From: a gamma proteobacterium L18 | GTDB taxonomy: Bacteria; Pseudomonadota; Gammaproteobacteria; Pseudomonadales; Pseudomonadaceae | Length of the DNA stretch: 43,731 bases | NCBI GenBank assembly: GCA_000497835.1 | Contig: KI547164.1 | Span: forward strand, 950,278-994,008 | Reading direction: 5' to 3' | In this document: piece after piece, positions 32,168 to 41,112 of the stretch | Position numbering within the stretch: position 1 is the stretch's first letter | Layout of the letters: every line of letters starts with the position of its first letter | Made by a program: the position numbers and the translations under genes | The notes under the pieces: generated by a model | Told to the model about the DNA's origin: nothing | Databases searched by the model: none | What the model saw: the letters and a program-made list of their open reading frames with translations, nothing else

Positions 32168-33487
32168 ATGTTTGATTCCCACCGCAAAGCCGATCTGGCG
32201 GAAATTGCCCGCCTGACCCAAGAGCTGGAACACGCCCATGCACGCCTGGCCGCGATCAGTCGATCAATGGCCATGATCGAATTCAGCCCCGAAGGGCTGA
32301 TCCTCGATGCCAACGCCAACTTCTGCAAGACCATGGGCTACTCCGTGGACGAGATTCGCGGCAAGCATCACCGGTTATTCTGCGAAGACGGTTTTCACAA
32401 AAGCGAGGAATACCAGCGCATGTGGCAGGCGCTGCAGCGCGGCGAGGCCTTGAGCGGTACATTCGAGCGCCTGGACAAGAACAAGCGCGAAGTGTGGCTG
32501 GAAGCCAGTTACATGCCCGTGCTGGGGCCGGACCGAGAGGTGCGCAGCGTGATCAAGGTGGCGGCCGATATTTCCGAGCGGGTGCATGTGGAGCACGAAA
32601 GCGACAGCAAGCTCAAGGCCATCGGGCGCTCCATGGCAGTCATCGAGTTCAGCCCGGACGGGCGCGTCATCACCGCCAACGACAACTTCCTGCAGGCCAT
32701 GCACTACTCGCTCAATGAAGTGGTGGGCCAGCATCACAGTATGTTTTGCACCCGCGCCGAGGCCGAGTCACCGAACTACAAAGCCTTCTGGGCTTCGTTG
32801 AACCGTGGCGAATATCACTCGCACCGTTTCGAGCGGGTCGACAAGCATGGCCGCTTGGTGTTTCTGGAAGCCTCCTACAACCCGATCTTCGACCCCCACG
32901 GCCGCCTGTATAAAGTGGTGAAGTTCGCCAGCGACATCACCTCCCAGATCAACACCCAGCAGTCGGCGGCCGAGGCGGCCCACGCCACTTCGGTGCAGAA
33001 CGATGCCTGTGCGCAGAAGGGCTCAAGCGTAGTGCGCCAGACGGTAGACGTGATCCGCGAAATCTCCAACGACCTCAACGAGGCGGCGCGCAGCATCGAT
33101 GCGGTGAACAAGCAATCGGCAAGCATCGGCAAGATCGTGCAGACCATTCGCGGCATTGCCGACCAGACCAACCTGCTGGCGCTCAACGCGGCCATCGAAG
33201 CGGCTCGCGCTGGCGAGCATGGACGAGGGTTCGCCGTGGTGGCCGATGAAGTGCGCACCCTGGCGGCGCGCACCAGCCAGGCCACGGTGGAGATCGTCGA
33301 CGTGGTGCGCCAGAACCAGGATCTGTCCCTGAGCGCGGTGGCCAGCATGCAATCCAGCCTGAGCCGTACAGGCTTAGGGGTGGAATTGGCGAATGAGGCG
33401 GGGGAGGTCATTCTGGAAATTCAGGAAGGGTCGCGGCATGTAGTTGATGCGATCAGCCAGATCAATTCCACCTTGCAATTGCACTGA
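32168..33487 (+). CDS. Soluble PAS-PAS methyl-accepting chemotaxis transducer (BdlA-like)
   Basis: A 439-aa protein with no membrane segment. A short coiled coil ([20 protein letters not shown]) leads into two PAS domains, at about 28-140 ([39 protein letters not shown]) and about 150-262 ([40 protein letters not shown]). The MCP signalling domain at about 285-439 contains the conserved tip [20 protein letters not shown]. The architecture and length match BdlA (biofilm dispersion) and related cytoplasmic transducers. The two PAS domains are clearly internal duplicates. The signal sensed is unknown. Confidence 0.92.
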   Translation: MFDSHRKADLAEIARLTQELEHAHARLAAISRSMAMIEFSPEGLILDANANFCKTMGYSVDEIRGKHHRLFCEDGFHKSEEYQRMWQALQRGEALSGTFERLDKNKREVWLEASYMPVLGPDREVRSVIKVAADISERVHVEHESDSKLKAIGRSMAVIEFSPDGRVITANDNFLQAMHYSLNEVVGQHHSMFCTRAEAESPNYKAFWASLNRGEYHSHRFERVDKHGRLVFLEASYNPIFDPHGRLYKVVKFASDITSQINTQQSAAEAAHATSVQNDACAQKGSSVVRQTVDVIREISNDLNEAARSIDAVNKQSASIGKIVQTIRGIADQTNLLALNAAIEAARAGEHGRGFAVVADEVRTLAARTSQATVEIVDVVRQNQDLSLSAVASMQSSLSRTGLGVELANEAGEVILEIQEGSRHVVDAISQINSTLQLH

Positions 33488-33517
33488 CCTGTTTCGCTCG
33501 GTATCAAGGGAACGGGC

Positions 33518-33606
33518 TGTGGGAGCGGGCTCTGCCCGCGAAAAGCGCAATGCGGTCATTCTGGCTCTACGCAGTGCGGCCTTCGCGGGTAGAACCCGCT
33601 CCCACA
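33518..33606. repeat. REP family 3 REPIN between convergent genes
   Basis: TGTGGGAGCGGGCTCTGCCC and an inverse arm GCGGGTAGAACCCGCTCCCA (a few mismatches) lie between the convergent chemotaxis and amidase genes. Confidence 0.85.
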
Positions 33607-33623
33607 GAGTGCAGCAGCGGTAG

Positions 33624-35015
33624 TCAGAGAGGAGGCACAGGCCACGCCGGCATTTCGCCGCGCACGCCTTCATACCATTTGCCCATCTGCAGCAGCCATT
33701 CATCCGCAAACCGCGGGCCCACCATCTGCAGCCCCACCGGCATGCCTGCCTCGGTAAACCCGCAGTTGATCGACAGCGCCGGCTGCTCGCCCATGTTCCA
33801 CGGCAAGGTAAACACAATGTGCTCGAACGGTTTGCGCGGGTCATTGCCCGGCGACGGCCAGTCGGCCGGGAACGCGTCGACCTGATTGGTGGGGCACAGC
33901 AGCAGGTCGACCTCGTCGAACACGGCCGCGGCGCGGCGGCGCATTTCGAAAGTCTGATTGAACCCCTGCACGGCATCCACGGCACTCATGTCGGCGGCAG
34001 GCGCTGCCCAGTCGCGAATATAAGGCAGCACTTTTTCGAAACGCTCGCTGCTCAATGCACTGAGTTCGGCCCACTGCCGGGCTCGCCAGAAACGGTCCAT
34101 GCCGTCGAGCAGGGTGCGGTCCATCAATGGTGCTACGGTCTGCAGCCGGGCGCCGTGGGCCTGAAACAATTTAGCCGCGGCTTCGACCAGCGCGCACGTA
34201 CGCGGGGACGGGCTTAACCCCACGCCCGGGTCCAGCAACAGCCCCACGCGCAAACCGCGCAGCGATGGCGGCGCCAGTTTCCAGTCCAGCGCCTGGGGCA
34301 TCAGGCTGGTGGCGTCGCGGCTGTCGGGCAGCGACAGGTAGCGCATCAGGAGGGCGCAGTCATCCAGCGTGCGGGTCATGGGGCCGGCGCAGCGGCCGGT
34401 GTAATACGGGTCGATGGGGATGCGCCCCAGTGTCGGCTTGAAACCCACCAATCCACACCAGCCAGCCGGCAGGCGCACCGAGCCACCGATGTCGGTGCCC
34501 ACGTGCAACGGCCCGTAACCGGCTGCCGCCGCAGCCGCCGCGCCGGAACTGGAGCCGCCCGTGTTATTGGCCGGGTTCCAGGGGTTGCGGGTGACGCCAT
34601 GGAAGCTGGACAGCCCCGAAGACAGCATGCCGAAGTCCGGCACCGTGGTTTTGCCCAGCACGATGGCCCCGGCCTCGCGCAGGCGCGCGGCGGGCGGGGC
34701 GTCCAGGGTCGCGGCTTGCAGCACGGTGGCGGCGCTGCCCATGGGGATGGGCTGGCCCTGGGTGGCAATCAGTTCCTTCAAGGTGACGGGCACGCCGTCC
34801 AGCGGCCCGCGTGGCAGGCCCCGGGCCCAGCGCTCGGTGGCGCCGCGGGCCTGTTCCATGATGCCTTGCGGGTCGAAGTCCCACAGGGCGTTGATGTGCG
34901 GCTCCCAGCGACCGATGTGATCCACCAGATGCTGGTAGTACTCCAGCGGCGACAGCGTCTTGCTGGCGAATTGGGTCAGCAGTTGCGCTGCCGGCAGATC
35001 ATGCAGATCGCTCAT
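33624..35015 (-). CDS. Amidase (amidase-signature family)
   Basis: 463 aa from ATG 35015, with GGGAG eight bases upstream; an in-frame GTG at 35024 is less likely. The Ser-cisSer-Lys triad is visible: Lys in VTLKELIATQG near residue 85, and GGSSSGAAAAAAAGYGPLHV followed by GTDIGGSVRLPAGWCGLVGF near residue 155-185. Such enzymes hydrolyse amides or act in ureide-type degradation. No partner genes identify the substrate. The MFS gene lies upstream on the same strand, separated by a REPIN. Confidence 0.9.
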   Translation of the reverse strand: MSDLHDLPAAQLLTQFASKTLSPLEYYQHLVDHIGRWEPHINALWDFDPQGIMEQARGATERWARGLPRGPLDGVPVTLKELIATQGQPIPMGSAATVLQAATLDAPPAARLREAGAIVLGKTTVPDFGMLSSGLSSFHGVTRNPWNPANNTGGSSSGAAAAAAAGYGPLHVGTDIGGSVRLPAGWCGLVGFKPTLGRIPIDPYYTGRCAGPMTRTLDDCALLMRYLSLPDSRDATSLMPQALDWKLAPPSLRGLRVGLLLDPGVGLSPSPRTCALVEAAAKLFQAHGARLQTVAPLMDRTLLDGMDRFWRARQWAELSALSSERFEKVLPYIRDWAAPAADMSAVDAVQGFNQTFEMRRRAAAVFDEVDLLLCPTNQVDAFPADWPSPGNDPRKPFEHIVFTLPWNMGEQPALSINCGFTEAGMPVGLQMVGPRFADEWLLQMGKWYEGVRGEMPAWPVPPL

Positions 35016-35068
35016 CACCCTCACTCCCTGAACGTGGCGTTGAACCTTCAGGGTAGCCCACGACCGCG

Positions 35069-35156
35069 GTGGGAGCGGGCTCTGCCCGCGAAAAGGGCAC
35101 CACGTTCGGCCAGGCGTTTTGCGGTGCCTGCTTCGCGGGCAGAGCCCGCTCCCACA
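35069..35156. repeat. REP family 3 REPIN
   Basis: GTGGGAGCGGGCTCTGCCCG and its inverse lie between the MFS gene and the amidase gene on the minus strand. Confidence 0.87.
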
Positions 35157-35162
35157 AAGCCA

Positions 35163-36557
35163 TCAGTGGGCGATGTGTTCCAGGGCCAGGTTGCGGGTCT
35201 TGGGGCCGAAGCCGCCGATGGTCAACGTCACGATCAACATACTGCTGACAATGAACGCCAATACCCCCGGGGTGCCGAAGTGTTCCAGGAAAAAGCCGAT
35301 CATCAGGCTGCTGAACACCGTCGATAGCCGACTGAATGAATAACAGAAGCCCACCGCCCGCGCGCGGATGTGCGTGGGAAACATCTCGCTCTGATAGGAG
35401 TGGTAGCTGAAGGTCAGCCAGGCATTGCAGAACGTAATCATTACCCCGCACACAATCAGCCCCACCGCGCTGGTCTGGAAGGCGAACAGGGTGCCGAACA
35501 GCATGGTGCCCAGGGCCGAGCCGACGATCTGCCATTTGTTCTCGAAGCGGTTGGCAATGCGCACGAACAGCAGCGGGCCCAGCGGGTAGGCCAGCGTGAT
35601 GACAAAGGCGTAGCCAAGGCTGTGGGTAATGCTCACGCCCTGGCCCGACAGCAGCGCCGGCAGCCAATTGCCGAAACCGAAGAAACCGATGGCCTGGAAA
35701 ATATTGAACACGATCAGCATCAGCGCACGACGGCGGTAGGGCCGCTGCCAGATGTCGCGGAAGTGCCCTTGGGCCTCGACCGGCACCGTTTCCAATTGCG
35801 GCTCGGGCAATGGCTGGCCATGGTCGCGAGTGCAGCGCGCTTCGATGGGGGCGAGGATGGCTTCGGCCTCATCGAAGCGCCCGTGCTGGGCCAGCCAGCG
35901 CGGCGACTCGGGCAGGCGCGAGCGCAACCACCAGATGATCAGCGCGAACAGCGCACTGGCCAACACCACCCAGCGCCAGCCCGACACCCCCAGCGGCGCC
36001 TGGGGCACCAGCCACCAGGACATCAGCGCCACGGCCGGCACCGACAGGAACTGCACGAAAAAGGCAAAGGCGAACGCCGAGCTGCGCATGCGCTTGGGCA
36101 CCAGCTCCGACAGGTAGGCGTCGATGGTCACCAGCTCGATGCCCAGGCCGATGCCGACGAAAAAGCGGCACACGATCAGCCCCAGCGCACTGCTTTGCAG
36201 ACCCATCACCACGGTGGCCACGGTGTACCAGATCAGCGCGAAGGTGAAGATGGCGCGGCGACCAAAGCGGTCGGCAATGGGGCTGAGCAGGCTGGCGCCG
36301 AAAAACAGGCCCAGGAAAGTCGCCGAGGCGAACGCCGCCTGGTCGGACAGGCCGAAAACGCCCTGATTCCCCGCAGCGAAAATGCCGTCGCGGATCAGAC
36401 CAGGGCTGATGTAGGCGGTCTGGAACAGGTCGTACAGCTCGAAGAACCCGCCGATCGACAGTAGCGCCACCAGCTTCCACAGCGTCGCCACGGCGGGCAG
36501 GCGGTCGATGCGCGCCGAGATCAGGGTGGCGCGGTCGGGGGAGGTGAGGGTGGGCAT
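35163..36557 (-). CDS. MFS transporter, sugar-porter/metabolite:H+ symporter type
   Basis: A 464-aa protein with about 12 membrane helices. An N-terminal helix (LWKLVALLSIGGFFELYDLF) leads into the loop 2-3 motif GASLLSPIADRFGRRAIFTF and GIGLGIELVTIDAYLSELVP, PESPRWLAQHGRFDEAEAIL in the central loop, and a second half ending with GFFLEHFGTPGVLAFIVS. The PESPRWL element is usual for sugar and aromatic-acid porters of the MFS. It is on the same strand as the amidase and may supply its substrate, but the intervening REPIN leaves that open. Confidence 0.88.
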   Translation of the reverse strand: MPTLTSPDRATLISARIDRLPAVATLWKLVALLSIGGFFELYDLFQTAYISPGLIRDGIFAAGNQGVFGLSDQAAFASATFLGLFFGASLLSPIADRFGRRAIFTFALIWYTVATVVMGLQSSALGLIVCRFFVGIGLGIELVTIDAYLSELVPKRMRSSAFAFAFFVQFLSVPAVALMSWWLVPQAPLGVSGWRWVVLASALFALIIWWLRSRLPESPRWLAQHGRFDEAEAILAPIEARCTRDHGQPLPEPQLETVPVEAQGHFRDIWQRPYRRRALMLIVFNIFQAIGFFGFGNWLPALLSGQGVSITHSLGYAFVITLAYPLGPLLFVRIANRFENKWQIVGSALGTMLFGTLFAFQTSAVGLIVCGVMITFCNAWLTFSYHSYQSEMFPTHIRARAVGFCYSFSRLSTVFSSLMIGFFLEHFGTPGVLAFIVSSMLIVTLTIGGFGPKTRNLALEHIAH

Positions 36558-36699
36558 GGGCGAGGCATCCGAGCGGGTGGAGCGGGGATGATACTGATTG
36601 TTGCGAGGTGGGTGGTTGCTAGTTTCTTGTTGTTTTCGATGAATATTGGACTTTTATTGCTGTTGTTGTGGTTTGAGTGGTGTGTATAGCCAGTGAGGG

Positions 36700-36744
36700 C
36701 CTCTCGCGAGCAAGGGCTAGGCGCCCCCCCTTTCTCCCACAGTG
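36700..36744. repeat. REP family 2 copy, disrupted by a C7-containing segment
   Basis: CCTCTCGCGAGCAAG begins a normal family-2 arm, but the central AAGCTTTG is replaced by GGCTAGGCGCCCCCCCTTT before CTCCCACAGTGT resumes. The hairpin body is broken. Confidence 0.55.
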
Positions 36745-36758
36745 TACGCCGCACCTCT

Positions 36759-36785
36759 GTAGCAGCGGCCGTCAGGCCGCGTCAC
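36759..36785. repeat. GTAGCAGCGGCC-type repeat, second copy
   Basis: Identical over 27 bases to 314-340. About 40 bases later GACGCAGCCTTCGGCAGCTA resembles its inverse, so the pair could fold. Confidence 0.7.
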
Positions 36786-36850
36786 TGACGCCGCACACTG
36801 TCTGATCCACCGCGCCGCCTTTGACGCAGCCTTCGGCAGCTACAGGTCGG

Positions 36851-36950
36851 CGTTGTCTGCATCGCGGCCAAGGCCGGCTCCTACCACGGATGGTGTAGGA
36901 GCCGGCCTTGGTCGCGATGCAGACAACGCGGTTTCAAGACAGTTGCTGCT
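36851..36950. repeat. REP family 1 REPIN, copy D, with GTAGCAGCAACTG element
   Basis: Arms GCATCGCGGCCAAGGCCGGC and GTAGGAGCCGGCCTTGGTCG are followed by GATGCAGACAACGCGGTTT and AAGACAGTTGCTGCT. The last is the inverse of the AGCAGCAACTGTCTT part at 26766 and 31876. The remaining bases of the 36558-37181 gap hold a GTAGCCGC-type half repeat at 37060-37082 and no visible gene. Confidence 0.75.
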
Positions 36951-37083
36951 ATCCCAAACGATAGTCTCAATGCCACCACGTAGAGCGATCAAATGCGCAG
37001 CCACTCACGCCTAGCCGCTGCGTACACTCTTGATATCCAGTGCAAGCAGGGGCCTGCACAGCCTGCGGCAGCGGCTACGAGCT

Positions 37084-37106
37084 ATATCGTTATGCATTAA
37101 CGATAT
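37084..37106. promoter_or_regulatory. Inverted repeat upstream of the dioxygenase-ABC operon
   Basis: ATATCGTTA and TAACGATAT are perfect inverses with a five-base spacer TGCAT, 76 bases before the dioxygenase start. The AT-rich setting and spacing resemble a regulator binding site near a promoter. The regulator is not encoded in the window. Confidence 0.5.
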
Positions 37107-37181
37107 TTAAATTTCAGTTCTTATGCCTATAGAGTTTGCTCATCACCTACTCGTACTCAATAGCCAGAGCCGGAGCCCAGC

Positions 37182-38066
37182 ATGTCCGCCCTATCTTTCG
37201 CCCCCCTGCCTTCCCAGACCTTCGAAGTCCGCCCCCTGCAAGGCTTGGTGGGCGCCGAGATCGTTGGCCTGGACCTGAGCCGGCCGCTCAATGACGAAGA
37301 CTTCGCCCGCGTGCACCGTGCGCACCTGGACTACCACTTGGTAGTGTTCCGCGATCAGCGCATCACCCCGCAACAGCAGATCGATTTCAGCCGCCGCTTC
37401 GGCGTGCTGCAAATCCACGTGCTCAAGCAGTTCCTGCTGGCCAACCACCCGGAAATCCTCATCGTCTCCAACATCGTCGAGAACGGCCAGCCGGTCGGCC
37501 TGGGCGATGCCGGCAAGTACTGGCACTCGGACCTGTCCTACAAGGCGCTGCCAAGCCTGGGTTCCATGCTGTACGCCCAAGAGCTGCCGAGCGAAGGCGG
37601 CGACACCCTGTTCGCCGACATGCACCGCGCCTGGGACAGCCTGCCGCAACACCTGCAGGACGCCGTGCAAGGCAAGCAGGCGGTGCACTCGTACACGGCC
37701 CGCTACAGCGAGGGCAAGAACGCCGCCAACTGGCGCCCGACCCTGACCGCCGAGCAACTGGCCCAGGTGGTGACCGTCAGCCACCCGGTGGTGCGTACCC
37801 ACCCTGAGAACGGCCGCAAGGCGCTGTTTGTCAGCGAAGGTTTCACCACCCACATCGTCGGCCTGCCGGAAGACGAGAGCCGCGACATCCTCAACCAGCT
37901 GTACGCCCACAGCGTGCGTCCGGAAAACGTCTACCGCCATCAGTGGCAGCCCCACGACATGGTGTTCTGGGACAACCGTTCGCTGATCCACCTGGCTGCC
38001 GGCACCCCCGAGCACCTGCGCCGCAAGCTGCACCGCACCACCATCCAGGGCGATGCGCCGTTCTGA
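37182..38066 (+). CDS. TauD/TfdA family alpha-ketoglutarate-dependent dioxygenase
   Basis: A 294-aa non-haem iron enzyme. The iron ligands His115, Asp117 (YWHSDLSYK) and His270 (DNRSLIHLA) are present, with Arg281/285 in LRRKLHRTTIQG as the alpha-ketoglutarate-binding region. The N-terminus (FEVRPLQGLVGAEIVGLDLS) is typical of TauD. These enzymes release sulfite or sulfate from taurine, alkanesulfonates or alkyl sulfates, or open other organic acids. The following ABC importer genes fit uptake of the same substrate. Gene order dioxygenase-ATPase-permease-binding protein is the reverse of tauABCD, so the substrate may not be taurine. Confidence 0.92.
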   Translation: MSALSFAPLPSQTFEVRPLQGLVGAEIVGLDLSRPLNDEDFARVHRAHLDYHLVVFRDQRITPQQQIDFSRRFGVLQIHVLKQFLLANHPEILIVSNIVENGQPVGLGDAGKYWHSDLSYKALPSLGSMLYAQELPSEGGDTLFADMHRAWDSLPQHLQDAVQGKQAVHSYTARYSEGKNAANWRPTLTAEQLAQVVTVSHPVVRTHPENGRKALFVSEGFTTHIVGLPEDESRDILNQLYAHSVRPENVYRHQWQPHDMVFWDNRSLIHLAAGTPEHLRRKLHRTTIQGDAPF

Positions 38067-38079
38067 TCCGGGAGTCACC

Positions 38080-38958
38080 ATGAACGCTGTACTGCAAGGC
38101 CACACGGCCAGCGATGTATTACCTGCGCAGGCAGGCCATCAGGCGACCCCTGAAGTCCTGCTGCAAGTGAACAACGTCAGTCTCGAATACCGCACCCCCG
38201 AACGCGTGGTGCGGGCCACCCATCAGGTCAGCTTCGAAGTGGATCGCAGCGATCGCTTCGTGCTGCTGGGCCCGTCGGGCTGCGGCAAGTCGACCCTGCT
38301 CAAGGCCGTGGCCGGGTTCATCAAGCCCAGCGAGGGCGAGATCCGTCTGGGTGGCGCGACCGTCACCGAGCCGGGCCCGGATCGCATTGTGGTGTTCCAG
38401 GAATTCGATCAGTTGCCCGCCTGGAAAACCGTGCTGGAAAACGTCATGTTCCCGCTGCTGGCCTCGCGCACCCTCAAGCGCAAGGAAGCCGAGGAGCGTG
38501 CGCGCCATTACCTGGAAAAGGTCGGCCTCAGCGCCTTCGCCAACGCCTACCCGCATACCCTGTCCGGGGGCATGAAGGCCCGTGTGGCCATTGCCCGCGC
38601 GCTGGCCATGCAGCCGAAGATCCTGCTGATGGACGAGCCTTTCGCCGCCCTCGATGCCCTGACCCGGCGCAAGATGCAGGAAGAGCTGCTGGAGCTGTGG
38701 GACGAGGTGCGCTTCACCTTGCTGTTCGTCACCCACTCCATTGAGGAAGCGCTGGTGGTGGGCAACCGCATCCTGTTGCTGTCGCCGCACCCGGGCCGGG
38801 TGCGCGCCGAAATCAACAGCCACGAATACGATTTGCAGAGCCTCGGCGGCGTGGCCTTCCAGGCCAGTGCCCAGCGGATTCACCGGTTGCTGTTCGACGA
38901 GGCCCAGGGCCCGGTCGAGCAGGACCTGGGTTTCCACGACATCCGCATCGCCTACTGA
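38080..38958 (+). CDS. ABC transporter ATP-binding protein (taurine/sulfonate/nitrate type)
   Basis: 292 aa from ATG 38080, with GGAG at 38071-38074; it follows the dioxygenase gene by 13 bp. Walker A is GPSGCGKSTLLKAVAGFI at about residue 67, Q-loop FQEFDQLPAWKTVLENVMFP, signature LSGGMKARVAIARALAMQ, Walker B ILLMDEPFAALDALT, and a switch His in FVTHSIEEALVV. The PAWKTVLENV sequence is characteristic of the SsuB/TauB/NrtD group. It energises uptake with the permease and binding protein downstream. Confidence 0.93.
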   Translation: MNAVLQGHTASDVLPAQAGHQATPEVLLQVNNVSLEYRTPERVVRATHQVSFEVDRSDRFVLLGPSGCGKSTLLKAVAGFIKPSEGEIRLGGATVTEPGPDRIVVFQEFDQLPAWKTVLENVMFPLLASRTLKRKEAEERARHYLEKVGLSAFANAYPHTLSGGMKARVAIARALAMQPKILLMDEPFAALDALTRRKMQEELLELWDEVRFTLLFVTHSIEEALVVGNRILLLSPHPGRVRAEINSHEYDLQSLGGVAFQASAQRIHRLLFDEAQGPVEQDLGFHDIRIAY

Positions 38959-38973
38959 CATCGGAGCCTTGCC

Positions 38974-39840
38974 ATGAGCTTGCAATCGCCTGTGCGCGCC
39001 GAATACGAAATCGAGCTTGAACCCTTCACCCAGGCCGCGCTGACCCGCGACATCTCCCTGGCCCAGCGCATCTGGCAACAGGGCTGGGTGCGCAAGACCG
39101 TGATCATGATCGCCCTGGCGCTGATCTGGGAAATCGCCGCGCGCATCCAGAACAACGACCTGCTGCTGCCCAGCTTCCTGCAGACCGCCCACGCCTTCAT
39201 CGACGGCATCGCCACCGGCGAGCTGCTGGGCAAGGTGTGGATCTCCCTGACCGTGCTGATCAAGGGCTACCTGATCGGCATCGTCCTGGCCTTCGGCCTG
39301 ACCACGCTGGCGGTGTCGACCCAACTGGGCCGCGACCTGCTCAGCACCCTGACCGCCATGTTCAACCCGCTGCCGGCTATTGCGCTGCTGCCGCTGTCGC
39401 TGCTGTGGTTTGGCCTGGGCGACAACAGCCTGATCTTCGTGCTGGTGCACTCGGTGCTGTGGGCGCTGGCGCTCAACACTTACTCGGGCTTCCTGGCCGT
39501 GTCGGAAACCCAGCGCATGGCCGGTCGCAACTACGGCCTGCGTGGCCTGCGCTTTGTCTGGTACATCCTGATCCCGGCGGCGCTGCCGTCGATCCTCGCC
39601 GGCCTGAAGATTGGCTGGGCCTTCGCCTGGCGCACCCTGATCGCCGCCGAGCTGGTGTTCGGCGCCTCTTCCGGCAAGGGCGGTCTGGGCTGGTACATCT
39701 TCCAGAACCGCAACGAGCTGTACACCGACAAGGTCTTCGCCGGCCTGGCAGCGGTGATCATCATCGGCCTGCTGGTGGAAAACCTGCTGTTCAACACCTT
39801 CGAGCGCCTGACCATCAAGAAATGGGGCATGCAGCGCTGA
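38974..39840 (+). CDS. ABC transporter permease (taurine/sulfonate type)
   Basis: A 288-aa membrane protein. A hydrophilic N-terminus of about 35 residues leads into six helices (TVIMIALALIWEIAARIQ is the first; VWISLTVLIKGYLIGIVLAF follows). The EAA loop region lies in LRGLRFVWYILIPAALPSIL followed by GLKIGWAFAWRTLIAAELVF, the pattern of the BPD permease in the SsuC/TauC group. It starts 15 bp after the ATPase stop codon. Confidence 0.93.
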   Translation: MSLQSPVRAEYEIELEPFTQAALTRDISLAQRIWQQGWVRKTVIMIALALIWEIAARIQNNDLLLPSFLQTAHAFIDGIATGELLGKVWISLTVLIKGYLIGIVLAFGLTTLAVSTQLGRDLLSTLTAMFNPLPAIALLPLSLLWFGLGDNSLIFVLVHSVLWALALNTYSGFLAVSETQRMAGRNYGLRGLRFVWYILIPAALPSILAGLKIGWAFAWRTLIAAELVFGASSGKGGLGWYIFQNRNELYTDKVFAGLAAVIIIGLLVENLLFNTFERLTIKKWGMQR

Positions 39841-39876
39841 TACGCCACTCTCTCCACTAAATACGTGAGCATTCAA

Positions 39877-40878
39877 ATGGCCAAGTTATCCCGCCTTTCC
39901 ATCGCCCTGGGCCTCGTCGGTGCCGTGCTCGGCACCAGCGCCCACGCCGAAGGCAAGATCAGCATCGCCCAGCAGTTCGGCATCGGTTACCTGATCCTCG
40001 ACGTGGTGCGCGATCAGCACCTGATCGAGAAACACGGCAAGGCCGAAGGCATCGACATCACCGTGGACTGGAACAGCATCTCCGGCGCCACCGCCATGAA
40101 CGAAGCGCTGCTGGCCGGCGCCCTGGACGTGGTGTCGGCGGGCGTGCCGCCGATGCTGACCATCTGGGACCGTACCAAGGGCCGCCAGAACGTCAAGGCC
40201 ATCGCCTCCCTGGGCTCGATGCCCAACTACCTGCTGACCAACAACCCCACCATCAAGACCCTGAAGGACTTCACCGACAAGGACCGCATCGCGGTGCCGG
40301 CCGCCGGCGTGGGCTTCCAGTCGCGCACCCTGCAGATCGAAACCGCCAAGGTCTTCGGCGACGCCGACTTCAAGCGCTTCGACAACTACTCGGTAAGCAT
40401 CCCGCACCCCGACGCCACCTCGGCGCTGATCGCCGGCAGCTCGGAAATCACCGCGCACTTCTCCAGCCCGCCGTTCCAATACCAGGAGCTGGAAAACCCG
40501 AACGTGCACAAGGTGCTCAGCTCCTACGACGTACTGGGTGGCCAGGCAACCTTCAACGTGCTGTACACCACGCAGAAATTCCACGACGAAAACCCCAAGA
40601 CCTACAAGGCGTTTTACGACGCTTTAGCCGAGGCGTCGCAGTACATCAAGGCGAACAAGACCGAGGCGGCGAAGACCTATATCCGTGTGGAGCAGTCGAA
40701 GTTGCCGTTGGAACTGGTGGAGAAAATCGTCAATGACCCGGAAATCGACTTCACCATCGTGCCGCAGCGTACTGGTGTGTATGCCGACAAGTTGAATGAG
40801 CTGGGCGTGTTGAAGAACAAGGCTGCCAGTTGGAAGGATTTCTTCTTTGAAGAGGCGCATGGTGGCGCCGGTAGCTGA
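39877..40878 (+). CDS. ABC transporter substrate-binding protein (NMT1/TauA-like)
   Basis: 333 aa from ATG 39877; a GTG at 39865 in the same frame is an alternative with no better ribosome site. Residues 1-24 are a Sec signal (LSIALGLVGAVLGTSAHA-E). The mature protein is a periplasmic binding fold with ISIAQQFGIGYLILDVVRDQ, SGATAMNEALLAGALDVVSA, GVPPMLTIWDRTKGRQNVKA, and a domain hinge at DRIAVPAAGVGFQSRTLQIE. It delivers substrate to the permease encoded 36 bp upstream and closes the operon. A REPIN follows. Confidence 0.92.
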   Translation: MAKLSRLSIALGLVGAVLGTSAHAEGKISIAQQFGIGYLILDVVRDQHLIEKHGKAEGIDITVDWNSISGATAMNEALLAGALDVVSAGVPPMLTIWDRTKGRQNVKAIASLGSMPNYLLTNNPTIKTLKDFTDKDRIAVPAAGVGFQSRTLQIETAKVFGDADFKRFDNYSVSIPHPDATSALIAGSSEITAHFSSPPFQYQELENPNVHKVLSSYDVLGGQATFNVLYTTQKFHDENPKTYKAFYDALAEASQYIKANKTEAAKTYIRVEQSKLPLELVEKIVNDPEIDFTIVPQRTGVYADKLNELGVLKNKAASWKDFFFEEAHGGAGS

Positions 40879-40906
40879 TTGCTCAAGCTGATTTCGGTCT
40901 AAATGG

Positions 40907-40993
40907 GTGGGAGCGGGCTCTGCCCGCGAATCATCCGCCGCGGTGCATCAGACATTGCGCGGTGACTTCTTCGCGGGCAGAGCCCGCTCCCAC
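40907..40993. repeat. REP family 3 REPIN upstream of the RAYT gene
   Basis: GTGGGAGCGGGCTCTGCCCG and its inverse, 115 bases before the transposase start. The bases 40994-41112 contain a C8 run at 40998-41005 and no gene. Confidence 0.87.
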
Positions 40994-41112
40994 CAAGCCC
41001 CCCCCACGCCAGGGCGACCATTGAGGTTTCTGAGCAAAATCCGGTATCAGATCTGTTCCTCGCTCCAGCCTTCCTTGGCCTTCAATGAGTTGATCATTTG
41101 GAGGAGGCAGGG

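Noticed and set aside
38119..39876. A 585-codon minus-strand frame opposite the ABC ATPase and permease genes
   Set aside because: It is antisense to two conserved genes with clear motifs and has shadow composition.
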